Counted from the stretch's first letter, positions 41,362-51,403 are shown. The stretch: 64,000 bases of DNA from an uncultured Paraprevotella sp. (GCA_910586505.1 CAJUGV010000005.1:62001-126000), one strand, 5' to 3'. Numbers and translations: made by a program. Notes: generated from the sequence alone by a model not told the origin.

Positions 41362-42676
41362 TGAACATATTCTGGCAGAATACTACGACACTGTCTCCTT
41401 CTTGTATTTGCGTCATACCGTTTACGTGCATGCCCTCACCGTTGCGTACCAGTCCTCCGATGGCTACTCCAGTCGGCAGTCCGAGGTCCTTGACGGGTTT
41501 CTTCGTTACCCTGGCCCCGGCTTTAACTTCAAACTCTGCCACATCGGCATCTGCTACGGTCAGGCATTTAACGTTGCTTACGTCTGCTTCCAGCATCATC
41601 TGGTAGATGTGGCTGGCAGCAATGGTTTTTTTGTTGATGATGGTGCCGATATCCAGTTTTTCCGCCATGGATACATAGTCCAGATTGTCTACCAGTGCCA
41701 CCGTCTTTCTCACTCCGAGACGTTTGGCTGTGAGGCAGGCCAGAATATTGCTTTCGCTCTGTCCCGTAAGGGCAACGAAAGCCTGCGTGTGCTGTATGCC
41801 TTCGCTGATCAGCAGTGAGGAGTCGCGTGCATCTCCGTTGATTACCATGGTGTCGCTGTCTCCCAAAGCTTCGTTCAGTTCGTCGCAACGAACCGGATCG
41901 CTTTCTATGATTTTCACTTCCATATAACCCGGTACGTGCTGAGCCGTATGCATGGCCGTCCGTCCGCCTCCCATAATCATGACGTTCTTGACATCTGCAT
42001 AATGCTCTTTGCCGACGATCTTGCGGATGTAGGGTATATACTTTCGGGTGGTCATGAAATATACGATATCACCCAGTTGGAGCGTGGCATCTCCGTTTGG
42101 GATAATGGTCATGTCTTCACGTTTGATAGCTACAACGTGGTAGCAAGTGTCCGGTCCGCAAAGCGTTTTTAGTGGAATGTTGAGGATTTCTGCTGTTTCC
42201 CGTAACTTCACACCCAGCATGACGAGTGCACCGTCGTGTACCTCCCACCACTGTCTTACCCAACTGTGTTTAATGCCTTCCACAATGTCGCGTGCCGCTA
42301 ATATCTCGGGGTAAATGAGCGAACTGATGCCCATGTTTTTGAAGAATGTTTTGTATTCGTCGTCCATGTATTCTCCATTGTCGATTCGTGCCACCGTTTT
42401 TTGTGCGCCAAGAGTGTGTGCCAGCATGCAGCAGGTGATGTTTTTCATCTCGTCGGGCATCACGGCGATAAATAGCGCTGCGTGTGCCGCACCGGCTTCT
42501 TTCAACCCGTTGATGGACGTGGGATTTACGTGGAGCGTCATCAGGTCTACGTGGTCCGCCACTTTCGACAGTTTTTCTTCGCTCTCGTCTATCAGCGTGA
42601 TATTCTGGCTTTCTTTGGCCAGCAGTTGGGCTAAATGTGTGCCTACAGCTCCGGCACCTGCTATGATTATCTTCAT
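41333..42676 (-). CDS. trkA: Trk potassium uptake regulator TrkA
   Basis: This 447-residue cytoplasmic protein binds NAD(H) and controls K+ entry through TrkH. It has two RCK units: TrkA-N with IIIAGAGAVGTHLAQLLAKE (residues 2-21) and a C-terminal subdomain near 130-215, then the second Rossmann half at VMIMGGGRTAMHTAQHV and C-terminal subdomain VTKKPVKDLGLP. Length is normal. No trkH gene occurs in the window, although the partner is often adjacent. Its end overlaps the DUF4435 end by 29 bases. It is 4 bases after dxs and so co-transcribed with it. Confidence 0.95.
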   Translation of the reverse strand: MKIIIAGAGAVGTHLAQLLAKESQNITLIDESEEKLSKVADHVDLMTLHVNPTSINGLKEAGAAHAALFIAVMPDEMKNITCCMLAHTLGAQKTVARIDNGEYMDDEYKTFFKNMGISSLIYPEILAARDIVEGIKHSWVRQWWEVHDGALVMLGVKLRETAEILNIPLKTLCGPDTCYHVVAIKREDMTIIPNGDATLQLGDIVYFMTTRKYIPYIRKIVGKEHYADVKNVMIMGGGRTAMHTAQHVPGYMEVKIIESDPVRCDELNEALGDSDTMVINGDARDSSLLISEGIQHTQAFVALTGQSESNILACLTAKRLGVRKTVALVDNLDYVSMAEKLDIGTIINKKTIAASHIYQMMLEADVSNVKCLTVADADVAEFEVKAGARVTKKPVKDLGLPTGVAIGGLVRNGEGMHVNGMTQIQEGDSVVVFCQNMFIKKLDRYFA

Positions 42677-42680
42677 GGAT

Positions 42681-44603
42681 TTATTTTTGTAAAATGTTAC
42701 GGAGCCGAGAAACTATAGCGTTGCAGTCTATTCCTGCGATCTGCCGCAATTGTTCTACGTTGCCGTGTTCAATAAAGACGTCAGGCAGTCCCATGCGTAT
42801 GATTTGGGGATGTAGATTGTGGTCGGACATATATTCCAGTACGGCGGTTCCCAATCCTCCGCAGATTACACCGTCCTCTATTGTGATGATATGGTTGAAA
42901 GATGTGCCTACAGTGTGTAGGATATTTTGGTCTAAGGGTTTAAGGAAACGCATGTCATAGTGTGCTACCGTGACGGGATTTCCGTCTTGGGATTGCTGCG
43001 ACTCGAACAGGCGGATTGCTTCGGAGGCCGTATTGCCGATGGGGCCTAAAGAAAGTACGGCGATGTTCTTGCCTTCCTTTAGCAGTTGTCCCGTTCCCAC
43101 TTCAACGGCTTCGAAGTTGCAAATCCAATCGTTCTGTGTACCGCGTCCGCGCGGATAGCGGATAACAAAAGGTCCCTGGTCGGGAAGTTGTGCCGTATAC
43201 ATGAGACGGCGCAGTTCCTTTTCGTTCAGGGGTGAGGATATGGTGAGATTGGGGATGGGGCGCAGTGCTGCGAGGTCAAAGGCGCCATGGTGTGTGGGGC
43301 CGTCTTCGCCTACCAGTCCGGCGCGGTCCAGACATAGTACTACATTAAGGCGTTCTATGGCAATGTCATGAATGAGGTTGTCGTAGGCCCGTTGGGCAAA
43401 TGAGGAATAAATATTACAGAACGGAATCAGACCGTCTTGTGCCATTCCGCCGGAGAAGGTGACAGCGTGTCCTTCTGCTATGCCGACATCGAAAGCGCGA
43501 TCCGGCATTTCTTTCATCAATATGTTCATCGAACATCCCGAAGGCATAGCGGGCGTTACTCCGATTATTTTGGGATTCATCCGCGCCAGTTCAAGCAGGG
43601 TTTGTCCGAACACGTCCTGAAAGCGTGGGGGAAGGTTGCTGGTGTCTGTTTGGATGCGTTTTCCGGTTTCCTTGTCAAACTTGCCCGGTGCGTGCCATAC
43701 GTCGGCAGCCTGTTCCGCGGGTTTAAATCCTTTTCCTTTCACTGTATGGATATGGAAAAGTTTAGGTCCTTTCATATCCTTCAGAACACGCAGTGTGTGT
43801 ACCAGTTCAATGACGTCGTGTCCGTTGCTTGGGCCGAAGTAGCGGATATTCATTCCTTCAAAGACATTCTGCTGCTGGCTGATAAGCGATTTTACAGAGT
43901 TGTTAAAGCGGATGAGTTGCTTCCGACGGTCTTCATTGAGCCATCCCCAGTTGAACAGTTTACGGGAAGCTGCAAAACGCAGCCTGTTATAAAAGCTGCT
44001 GGTATGGAGCTGATGGAAATAATGAGTCATGCCTCCTACACTACGGTCGATACTCATGTTATTGTCGTTCAATATTATGAGTATGTCGTTTGGAGTGGAA
44101 GAGGCGTTGTTCAGTCCTTCAAAGGCCAGTCCGCCACTCATTGATCCGTCTCCGATGACTGCAATGATATGTCTGTTTTTTTCTTTCTTGTTCACGGAAG
44201 CTACGGCCATTCCCAATGCAGCGGAGATGGAGTTTGATGCGTGGCCGCAGGTAAATGTGTCGTATTCACTTTCCGAAGGTGACGGAAATGGTTTCAGTCC
44301 GTGTAGTTTTCTGTTGGTGAAAAAGCGGTTTCGCCGACCTGTCAGTATCTTGTGTCCGTAGGCTTGGTGTCCAACGTCCCATACGATACGGTCATACGGT
44401 GTATCGAAGACATAGTGCAAGGCAACCGTAAGTTCTATAACTCCCAGACTGGATGCAAAATGTCCTGGATTGTCGGCCAGTTTGTCTATGATGTCGCGGC
44501 GTAACTCCTCGCACACTTGCGGCAATTGTTCTTCGGGCAGACGGCGCAAATCGTCCGGTATATTGATTTGCGGTAAAAGGTTATATGTATTTTTGTCCGT
44601 CAT
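42681..44603 (-). CDS. dxs: 1-deoxy-D-xylulose-5-phosphate synthase
   Basis: This 640-residue thiamine-diphosphate enzyme condenses pyruvate and glyceraldehyde 3-phosphate to DXP, feeding isoprenoid, pyridoxal and thiazole synthesis. The N-terminal catalytic histidine is in DVGHQAYGHKI, the ThDP-binding motif is GDGSMSGGLAFEGLNNAS, and the transketolase-like middle domain carries GIAEGHAVTFSGGMA. The C-terminal domain with FKPLDQ-like FLKPLDQNILHTV is intact. Start ATG gives MTDKNTYNLLPQINIPDDLR, normal for the family. Thiazole synthase ThiG, a consumer of DXP, is also encoded in the window. Confidence 0.97.
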   Translation of the reverse strand: MTDKNTYNLLPQINIPDDLRRLPEEQLPQVCEELRRDIIDKLADNPGHFASSLGVIELTVALHYVFDTPYDRIVWDVGHQAYGHKILTGRRNRFFTNRKLHGLKPFPSPSESEYDTFTCGHASNSISAALGMAVASVNKKEKNRHIIAVIGDGSMSGGLAFEGLNNASSTPNDILIILNDNNMSIDRSVGGMTHYFHQLHTSSFYNRLRFAASRKLFNWGWLNEDRRKQLIRFNNSVKSLISQQQNVFEGMNIRYFGPSNGHDVIELVHTLRVLKDMKGPKLFHIHTVKGKGFKPAEQAADVWHAPGKFDKETGKRIQTDTSNLPPRFQDVFGQTLLELARMNPKIIGVTPAMPSGCSMNILMKEMPDRAFDVGIAEGHAVTFSGGMAQDGLIPFCNIYSSFAQRAYDNLIHDIAIERLNVVLCLDRAGLVGEDGPTHHGAFDLAALRPIPNLTISSPLNEKELRRLMYTAQLPDQGPFVIRYPRGRGTQNDWICNFEAVEVGTGQLLKEGKNIAVLSLGPIGNTASEAIRLFESQQSQDGNPVTVAHYDMRFLKPLDQNILHTVGTSFNHIITIEDGVICGGLGTAVLEYMSDHNLHPQIIRMGLPDVFIEHGNVEQLRQIAGIDCNAIVSRLRNILQK

Positions 44604-44622
44604 TAGCTTGATTTAGTTCATG

Positions 44623-44630
44623 CAAAATTA
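44623..44630 (-). promoter_or_regulatory. Putative dxs-trkA promoter element
   Basis: The minus strand reads TAATTTTG, 20 bases upstream of the dxs start. Confidence 0.4.
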
Positions 44631-44652
44631 GCATAAATTCGTATATCTTGCT

Positions 44653-44660
44653 TACTTTTG
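44653..44660 (+). promoter_or_regulatory. Putative GSCFA-murF-alr promoter element
   Basis: TACTTTTG matches TAnnTTTG and lies 41 bases upstream of ATG 44701. The next TAnnTTTG element on the other strand is 23 bases away, so the two form a divergent promoter region. Confidence 0.45.
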
Positions 44661-44700
44661 CAAGAAAAAATACCTTATATATTATTTAAGTGTGTGTGAT

Positions 44701-45690
44701 ATGGAATTTCGTACAACAGTGAAAACCGGCATGGAGGGAGTGGGTATCCTTCCCGAAGATGAGCTTACTTTGTTAGGTTCCTGCTTTGCGGTTCATATAG
44801 GACGGCGCATGGAGGAAGCCGGACTCGATACACATGTCAATCCTTTTGGAGTATTGTATAATCCGTTGAGCATTGCGGTGTGGTGCCGTGCCATGGTTTC
44901 GGAAGAACCGCTGTCGGCCGATTGTTTTTTCGAGGACAGAGGACTTTGGCATTGCTGGCTGACAGACAGTTCTTTTTCAGCGGATACCCGTGAGGCATGT
45001 GTCGGAAAAGTGGAAAGTGTGCGCCGCATGGAAGCGGAGCGTGTCCGGACACTGAGTGTGCTCTTTATCACGTTGGGAACGAACCGTTTCTATCGTTTGT
45101 GTGGCAACGGACGGGTGGTGGGTAACTGCCATAAGCAGCCGGCGTCTATGTTTGCCGAAGAACAAATGGATGTGGAACAGACGGTGGCTGTATTCGAAGA
45201 GGTTTTGGAAGCATTATGGCATATCAATCCTTCATTGAAAATCGTTTTTACGGTCAGCCCTTACCGTTATGCCAAATATGGTTATCATGAGAGTCAGTTA
45301 GGGAAAGCGGTTTTGCTGTTGTCAGTTGATAGATTATGTCACGCACATAAAAAGCACTGTTTCTATTTTCCGGCTTATGAGATTGTGTTGGATGAGCTGC
45401 GCGATTACCGTTTTTATGCTGCCGACATGCTGCACCCTTCGGATGTGGCGGTGGAATATATATGGGAACGTCTGTCCGAGGTCTGCTTTACGGACGAAAC
45501 CCGAGGCTTTATGGTGGAATGGGAGGCTGTATCCAGGGCATTGTCTCACCGTCCGCGTCATCCGGAGTCGGCTGCCTATCGTGAGTTTCTGCGTCAAACT
45601 ATGTTAAAGATGGACCTACTTACTGAAAAATATCCGAAATTAGCATACAGTACGGTGTATGACAGACTGAAGAGTCTGTTAAAATATTGA
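44701..45690 (+). CDS. GSCFA domain protein
   Basis: This protein of about 329 residues carries the GSCFA domain, an SGNH-like hydrolase fold group of unknown function named for the motif seen here as LLGSCFAVHIGRRM. Further conserved parts are FGVLYNPLSIA, LITLGTNRFY-like FITLGTNRFYRL, CHKQPASMF and ADMLHPSDVAVEYIWERL. The SGNH logic suggests a serine in GSC and Asp/His in the HPSD motif. GSCFA proteins are commonly found in Bacteroidota. ATG 44701 is preferred to the GTG at 44692. It is 6 bases before murF-alr, so a peptidoglycan or envelope role is a reasonable guess. Confidence 0.88.
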   Translation: MEFRTTVKTGMEGVGILPEDELTLLGSCFAVHIGRRMEEAGLDTHVNPFGVLYNPLSIAVWCRAMVSEEPLSADCFFEDRGLWHCWLTDSSFSADTREACVGKVESVRRMEAERVRTLSVLFITLGTNRFYRLCGNGRVVGNCHKQPASMFAEEQMDVEQTVAVFEEVLEALWHINPSLKIVFTVSPYRYAKYGYHESQLGKAVLLLSVDRLCHAHKKHCFYFPAYEIVLDELRDYRFYAADMLHPSDVAVEYIWERLSEVCFTDETRGFMVEWEAVSRALSHRPRHPESAAYREFLRQTMLKMDLLTEKYPKLAYSTVYDRLKSLLKY

Positions 45691-45696
45691 ATATAT

Positions 45697-48165
45697 ATGT
45701 CTTATTCATTAGAAAGGATAGCTTCGCTGACCGGTGCCCATTTATGGGGGGACGAAGCAGTGGAAATCAGTTGGATTCTGACAGACAGCCGGTCTTTATG
45801 CTTTCCGGAGGATACTTTGTTTTTTGCACTTGAAAGCCGGCGTAATGACGGACACCGTTATATCCCGGAACTTTATCGGCGTGGAGTGCGTGCTTTCGTG
45901 GTCAGTCGTTTGCCGGAGGATGTTGCATCTTATGCCGGTGCCGGTTTCCTGCAAGTCGTCAGTCCGCTCAGGGCGTTGCAACGTTTGGTAGAGCGTCACC
46001 GCGAATCGTTTGGAATACCGGTGGTGGGTATAACGGGAAGTAACGGAAAGACTGTGGTCAAGGAGTGGCTCTATCAGCTGCTGTCGCCAGATAGGGCAGT
46101 GACCCGCTCGCCCCGGAGTTATAATTCGCAAATCGGTGTGCCGCTTTCTGTGTGGAGGCTGGATGAGAGGAGCGAGATAGGGCTCTTTGAAGCCGGCATT
46201 TCCAGGCCTGATGAAATGAATGCCTTACAGTGTGTGATACAGCCTACCGTGGGCGTTTTTACATGTTTGGGCGAAGCTCATCGGGAGAACTTCATTTCCG
46301 ATGAACAGAAGTGTCAGGAAAAATTAAAACTATTCAAGGATGCCGGAGCATTGGTTTATGGCATGGATGATGAGCGGGTGACGGACTCTTTGAAACGCTC
46401 CTCGTTTAAGGGGCAATCTTGGACATGGTCGCGTGAGCGGCTCGATGCGACTGTGTATGTGTCTTCTGTAGAGAAGAATCAGGATGAGACCATTGTGTTT
46501 TATACATATAAGGGGAAGGAATATTCGTATCATATACCTTTTATTGATGAGGCATCTCTCGTCAATTCATTCTCGTGTCTGACCGTGTGTCTTTGTTTGG
46601 GGCAGGAACCGGAAACCATAGCTGAACGGATGGCTATGCTGGAACCGGTGGCTATGAGACTTGAAGTGAAGGAAGGGCGTGCAGGTTGTACACTGATAAA
46701 CGACAGTTACAATTCCGATTATAATTCTCTTGAAATAGCACTTGATTTTATGAACCGTCGTCCCGATGGCAGTGCCCGGAGGCGTACGTTGATATTGAGT
46801 GATATGGAGCAGGCCGGAGGCGTACCGGAAGATGTTTATGGACGTATTGCGCGTCTGGTGGCTGTGCGTGGAGTAGAAAGGTTTATAGGGGTGGGACCTG
46901 TCCTGTCTGGCAAACAGGATTTGTTTGGCATGGAATCGCATTTCTTTCTTTCTACGGAGGATTTGGTGGAAAGCGGACTGTTGGAGACATTGCACGATGA
47001 AGTCATACTCGTTAAGGGGGCAAGGTCGTTCCGTTTTGATATACTGACGGAACTGTTGGTATTGAAAGTGCACGAAACCACACTGGAGGTCGATCTTAAT
47101 GCTGTGGTAGAAAACCTGAATTATTACCGCAGTTTCATGACACCTGGAACAAAGATAGTCTGTATGGTCAAGGCTTCCGCTTACGGTGCGGGAGCAGTGG
47201 AGATTGCCAAGACCCTGCAAGACCATCAGGTGGACTATCTTGCCGTGGCCGTGGCGGACGAAGGAGTGGATCTGAGAAAAGCCGGAATCACATCCAATAT
47301 CATGATAATGAATCCGGAGATGAGTAGTTTCCGTACGCTGTTCGAATATGAGCTTGAACCTGAAGTGTACAGTTTCCGTCTGTTGGAAGCGCTGATCCGT
47401 GCGGCTGAGAAAGAAGGGGTTACTCATTTTCCTATTCATGTCAAGCTGGACACGGGGATGCACCGTCTGGGCTTCGACCCGGAGAAGGATATGCATCTGC
47501 TCGTGGAACGGCTGAAGCGGCAGACAGCCCTGATACCCCGTTCCGTCTTCTCTCATTTTGCGGGCAGTGACAATGACGGTTTTGATGCTTTTTCTGCCCG
47601 TCAGTACGAACTGTTCCTGAAAGGAAGCACGCAGCTTCAACAAGCGTTCCGTCACCGTATCCTGCGGCATATCTGCAACAGCGCAGGGATAGAGCATTTC
47701 CCCGGACGGCAGCTGGACATGGTACGGCTCGGACTGGGGCTGTACGGCATTAATCCGCGTGACAACGCTATATTACATAATGTAAGTACACTGAAAACCA
47801 CCATTCTTCAGATACATGATGTACCGAAAGAGGAAACCGTGGGCTACAGCCGCAGGGGAGTGCTGACGCGCGACAGCAGGATTGCGGCACTTCCCATCGG
47901 TTATGCCGACGGGTTGGACCGCAAATTGGGATGCGGCCGGGCCACTTGCCTGGTCAACGGCAAGCGTGCGCCGTATATCGGCAACATCTGCATGGATGTA
48001 TGTATGATAGATGTGACGGACATCGACTGCAAGGAAGGCGATTCCGTGATTATCTTCGGCGACGGACTTCCCGTAACCGAACTGAGCGATGCTACGGGCA
48101 CGATACCTTACGAGATACTGACCGGGGTCAGTCCAAGGGTAAAAAGAGTCTACTTTCAGGATTGA
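45697..48165 (+). CDS. murF-alr: Bifunctional MurF ligase / alanine racemase
   Basis: This 822-residue fusion joins D-Ala-D-Ala addition to D-alanine supply. Residues about 1-450 are MurF: UDP-sugar binding domain, ATP loop GITGSNGKTVVKEW and the ligase C-terminal domain with LINDSYNSDYNSLEIAL. Residues about 455-822 are alanine racemase: the PLP lysine is K492 in MVKASAYGAGA, VKLDTGMHRLGF, and the catalytic tyrosine is near VGYSRRGVL; GNICMDVCMIDVTD closes the family pattern. The usual VKANAYGHG is VKASAYGAG here. The fusion is a lineage feature of Bacteroidota. A long hairpin terminator follows. Confidence 0.96.
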   Translation: MSYSLERIASLTGAHLWGDEAVEISWILTDSRSLCFPEDTLFFALESRRNDGHRYIPELYRRGVRAFVVSRLPEDVASYAGAGFLQVVSPLRALQRLVERHRESFGIPVVGITGSNGKTVVKEWLYQLLSPDRAVTRSPRSYNSQIGVPLSVWRLDERSEIGLFEAGISRPDEMNALQCVIQPTVGVFTCLGEAHRENFISDEQKCQEKLKLFKDAGALVYGMDDERVTDSLKRSSFKGQSWTWSRERLDATVYVSSVEKNQDETIVFYTYKGKEYSYHIPFIDEASLVNSFSCLTVCLCLGQEPETIAERMAMLEPVAMRLEVKEGRAGCTLINDSYNSDYNSLEIALDFMNRRPDGSARRRTLILSDMEQAGGVPEDVYGRIARLVAVRGVERFIGVGPVLSGKQDLFGMESHFFLSTEDLVESGLLETLHDEVILVKGARSFRFDILTELLVLKVHETTLEVDLNAVVENLNYYRSFMTPGTKIVCMVKASAYGAGAVEIAKTLQDHQVDYLAVAVADEGVDLRKAGITSNIMIMNPEMSSFRTLFEYELEPEVYSFRLLEALIRAAEKEGVTHFPIHVKLDTGMHRLGFDPEKDMHLLVERLKRQTALIPRSVFSHFAGSDNDGFDAFSARQYELFLKGSTQLQQAFRHRILRHICNSAGIEHFPGRQLDMVRLGLGLYGINPRDNAILHNVSTLKTTILQIHDVPKEETVGYSRRGVLTRDSRIAALPIGYADGLDRKLGCGRATCLVNGKRAPYIGNICMDVCMIDVTDIDCKEGDSVIIFGDGLPVTELSDATGTIPYEILTGVSPRVKRVYFQD

Positions 48166-48189
48166 CCGCGACGGTCTTCCCGTTATAAT

Positions 48190-48229
48190 AAAAGAGCGCA
48201 AGAAAGGATTTCCTTTCTTGCGCTCTTTT
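48190..48229. terminator. Bidirectional terminator with 19-base arms
   Basis: AAAAGAGCGCAAGAAAGGA (48190-48208) and its perfect complement (48211-48229) are separated by only two bases. It sits between the convergent stops of murF-alr (48165) and the decarboxylase beta subunit (48261). Confidence 0.9.
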
Positions 48230-48260
48230 GTATGTTCCGTATATTAGAGGCTTAGGCCGT

Positions 48261-49508
48261 TTATCCCAGGAACGAGATGAGCACGCCGGCAGCTACGGCA
48301 GAACCGATCACACCGGAGATGTTGGATGCCATGCAGTAGTTCAGCACATGGTTTTTCACGTCATACTTCGTGGCGATGTCGTTGCAGACACGGCTGGCCA
48401 TAGGAACGGCACTCAGACCGGTGGCCCCGATGAGCGGATTGATTTTCTTCTTTGTGAAGAGGTTGAAGACTTTCACCATGCAGATGCCGGAGGTGATGGA
48501 CAGCGCGAATGCGAGGAAACCGCCGATCACGATACCTATGGTTTGCAGGTTGAGAAAGGCCTCGGCTGTCATGGTTCCGCCCACGCAGAGACCGAGGAAG
48601 ATAGTAGCCGCGTTCATGATGGAGTTGGAGGCGGCGTCGAAAAGACGGGAGGTGTCGGCGCCGATTTCCTTAATCAGATTACCGAACATGAGCATACCGA
48701 CAAGAGGCACTGCCGTAGGTACGAACAAGGCTACTACGGTGGTCACGGCGATCGGGAATATGATTTTCAGCACGCGGAGGTTTTTGATTTCCGTTGTCGA
48801 AGGGTGAAGTTTCTCCTGTTCTTTCATGTTGATCATCAGTTCTTTCTTCGTGCAGGTCAGTTTCACCACGAGCGGGATGATGACCGGAACGAGCGCCATG
48901 TAGGAATAGGCCGCGATGGCGATGGGGCCGAGCAGATGGGGGGCCAGTTTGATGGTGGTGAAAATGGCTGTCGGTCCGTCGGCGCCTCCGATAATGCCGA
49001 GCGAGGCGGCTTCCTGTGGAGTGAATCCCATCAGGATGGCAGCCAGCAGCACGGCAAAGATGCCGAACTGTGCGGCTGCACCGAAGATGGACAGACGCAG
49101 GTTGCGAAGCATGGGGCCGAAGTCGGTCAGTGCACCCACTCCCATAAAGATGACGGGAGGAAGGAAACCTGTCTTGATGAGCATATAGTAGAGAAAGTTC
49201 ATCAGTCCGAATTCATGGGCTATCTCGTGCAGGGGCATTCCCCAGATGCTGGTTTTGGTGCCGTCGGCCAGTGTGACCAGTCCTTCCGAGTCGGCCTGGA
49301 TCACTCCCATTTCTCCGCCGGGGAAGTTGGCCAGCAGCACTCCGAATGCGATAGGCACAAGCAGCAGCGGTTCGTATTTCTTCACGATGCCCAGATAGAG
49401 CAGCACGAAAGCCAGCGCGTACATGATGAGGAAAGCCGGGTCGGCGATGATATCGCTGAAAGCCGTCATCCGGTAGAGTTTGTCTAATATTTCTGTCAGC
49501 TGTTCCAT
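48261..49508 (-). CDS. oadB: Sodium-pumping decarboxylase beta subunit
   Basis: This 415-residue integral membrane subunit couples decarboxylation of carboxybiotin to Na+ export. About nine to eleven helices are present. The Na+-binding signature is in the reentrant segment GGADGPTAIFTTIKLAPHLLGPI, and GVGALTDFGPMLRNL and the pair of glycines in MASNISGVIGSAVAAG are family-typical. It is the last gene of the three-gene operon. Homologues serve oxaloacetate, methylmalonyl-CoA or glutaconyl-CoA pumps; the alpha subunit type here argues for an oxaloacetate-type alpha subunit. Confidence 0.95.
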   Translation of the reverse strand: MEQLTEILDKLYRMTAFSDIIADPAFLIMYALAFVLLYLGIVKKYEPLLLVPIAFGVLLANFPGGEMGVIQADSEGLVTLADGTKTSIWGMPLHEIAHEFGLMNFLYYMLIKTGFLPPVIFMGVGALTDFGPMLRNLRLSIFGAAAQFGIFAVLLAAILMGFTPQEAASLGIIGGADGPTAIFTTIKLAPHLLGPIAIAAYSYMALVPVIIPLVVKLTCTKKELMINMKEQEKLHPSTTEIKNLRVLKIIFPIAVTTVVALFVPTAVPLVGMLMFGNLIKEIGADTSRLFDAASNSIMNAATIFLGLCVGGTMTAEAFLNLQTIGIVIGGFLAFALSITSGICMVKVFNLFTKKKINPLIGATGLSAVPMASRVCNDIATKYDVKNHVLNYCMASNISGVIGSAVAAGVLISFLG

Positions 49509-49510
49509 AA

Positions 49511-51364
49511 TTACAGTTTGGCTATTTTCATGATTACGTCATCTTCTTCTACCGTGTCGCCTGCATTAGGCAGGATAGCGGTGATGGTTCCGTCGAATTC
49601 GGCACGGATGGCATTGTAGGTTTTCATGGCCTCTATATACCCCAATATGTCGCCGGCTTTCACCTGATCGCCCGGTTGTTTCGGGGTTTCCTCCGTATTT
49701 TTTACGCGGTAGAACTTGCCTTCCAGCGGGGCCAGAATATCCTCTCCTTCGCCGGTGGCGACGACCGGTTGTGCCGTCTGTGCCCCCGCTGAGGCTGCGG
49801 CAGCGGCCTGTTCTCCGTAAGCGATATCCACTTTGTAGGCCCGTCCGTCTACGGTCACGGTGATCGTGGAGGGTTGTGCCGGAGCGTTGACGGCAGTGGC
49901 GGCCTCGCGCCGTTTCTGCAAGTCGGCCAGGAAATCCTGTTTGGCTTTGCCGCTCTTGTAGGCTTCATACTGCGACGGATGCATGGCATATTCGAAGAGT
50001 TCTTCGTCGTCTTGTCCCGTCTCCCAGCCTTTTTCGGTCATCAGCTGGCGGTATTTGTCCAGTTCGTCGGGATAGTTGGCCTGCGGGTCGGTGGTGGAGA
50101 ACTTGCGGCCCTGTTCTTCGGCCAGCTTTTTCAGTTCCGGCGCCACTTCGCCCGGTAGCTGTCCCGCCTTTCCGAGAATCATGTCCCAGATGTCGTCGGC
50201 GATCATGCTCCAGCGTTCTTTGCCTTTTTCCATCTGAATGACGTTCATCAGCGCCAGGTTCTTGACATATTGGCTGAAGGGCGTGACCAGACAGGGATAG
50301 CCCACTTTGGGCCAGATGTATGCCACCTCGTCGAACAGTTTGACGAGGAGGTCATCCTGCGAGAGTTCAGGCTGTCCGTGTTTGTTTTTCCATTTGTTGA
50401 GCGATTCGAGGTTGGTTTCCAGATCCGCCATGAGCGATCCCATCATGCCGCCCGGCAGTCCCGGAGCGATGAGCAGGGAGTTGTTGATGCGGTTGAGGGG
50501 ATTGCAGTACAGACCGAGGAAGTCGTCCATCATCTCCTGTATCTGGGAGCGCACCTCCATGTAGGCTGCCATATTGATTTCTTTCACTTTGAATCCCGCG
50601 TCTTTCAGCATGGCCTGCACGGCCAGAATGTCGGCGTGCCCCGTTCCCCATGCCAGCGGCGCCACGGCAGTGTCCACGTAGTCGCATCCGTTTTTGCATA
50701 CTTCGAGAATGGAAGCCATGTTGAACCCCGGTCCGGCATGAGAGTGATATTGTATGATAATGTCTTTCTTGTAAGCCTTGATGCCCGCACAGATTTTGCC
50801 GAGTGTTTCGGGGCGTCCGATGCCGGCCATGTCCTTGAGGCATATTTCGTCACATCCCAGGTCGATGAGCTTGCGCGCCATGTCTACGTAGTAGTCTACG
50901 GTGTGGATGGGAGAGTGGGTGATGCAGAGACTACACTGTGAAATCATGCCTGCTTCCTTGGCATAAGTGATGCTGGGTGCGATGTTGCGGATGTCGTTCA
51001 GTCCGCAGAATGTGCGGGTGATGTCGGTGCCCTGCGCTTTCTTTACCTTGTAGAAAAGGCGGCGCACATCGGCCGGTACGGGACTCATGCGCAGGCCGTT
51101 GAGCGCGCGGTCGAGCATGTGGGTCTGGATGCCTGCTTCGTGGAACGGCCGGGTCCATTGGCGCACAGCGTTGTTCGGGTTCTCGCCGAAGAGGAGGTTT
51201 ACTTGTTCAAAACCTCCGCCGTTGGTTTCCACGCGGTCGAAACATCCCATTCTGATGATGGCTGGGGCAACTTTTACCAACTGGTCCACGCGCGGCACGT
51301 ACTTTCCCGCACTTTGCCACATATCGCGGAATACCAGACTGAATTTCACTTCTTTCTTTTCCAT
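49511..51364 (-). CDS. oadA: Biotin-containing carboxyltransferase, oxaloacetate decarboxylase alpha type
   Basis: This 617-residue cytoplasmic subunit has an N-terminal HMGL-like TIM-barrel carboxyltransferase domain (about 1-280; RDMWQSAGKY... and CLKDMAGIGRPETLGKI, YHSHAGPGFNMASI), a conserved PYC/OADA domain (about 300-465) and a C-terminal biotinyl domain. Biotin attaches at K581 in EAMKTYNAI; the usual motif EAMKM reads EAMKT, seen in this lineage. An alanine-rich linker (QAAAAASAGAQTAQ) connects the last domain. It transfers carboxyl from substrate to biotin, and the beta subunit then decarboxylates it while pumping Na+. Oxaloacetate is the most likely substrate. Confidence 0.92.
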   Translation of the reverse strand: MEKKEVKFSLVFRDMWQSAGKYVPRVDQLVKVAPAIIRMGCFDRVETNGGGFEQVNLLFGENPNNAVRQWTRPFHEAGIQTHMLDRALNGLRMSPVPADVRRLFYKVKKAQGTDITRTFCGLNDIRNIAPSITYAKEAGMISQCSLCITHSPIHTVDYYVDMARKLIDLGCDEICLKDMAGIGRPETLGKICAGIKAYKKDIIIQYHSHAGPGFNMASILEVCKNGCDYVDTAVAPLAWGTGHADILAVQAMLKDAGFKVKEINMAAYMEVRSQIQEMMDDFLGLYCNPLNRINNSLLIAPGLPGGMMGSLMADLETNLESLNKWKNKHGQPELSQDDLLVKLFDEVAYIWPKVGYPCLVTPFSQYVKNLALMNVIQMEKGKERWSMIADDIWDMILGKAGQLPGEVAPELKKLAEEQGRKFSTTDPQANYPDELDKYRQLMTEKGWETGQDDEELFEYAMHPSQYEAYKSGKAKQDFLADLQKRREAATAVNAPAQPSTITVTVDGRAYKVDIAYGEQAAAAASAGAQTAQPVVATGEGEDILAPLEGKFYRVKNTEETPKQPGDQVKAGDILGYIEAMKTYNAIRAEFDGTITAILPNAGDTVEEDDVIMKIAKL

Positions 51365-51403
51365 TGTATATATTTACTTTTAAAATTCTTTGATTGTTTG
51401 TTT

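Noticed and set aside
46567..47697. 376-residue open frame antisense to murF-alr
   Set aside because: Shadow of a clear gene; the translated sequence has no family features.
48228..49487. 419-residue open frame antisense to the decarboxylase beta subunit gene
   Set aside because: It is the opposite-strand shadow of oadB, with His/Gly/Asp-rich low-complexity content and no motifs.
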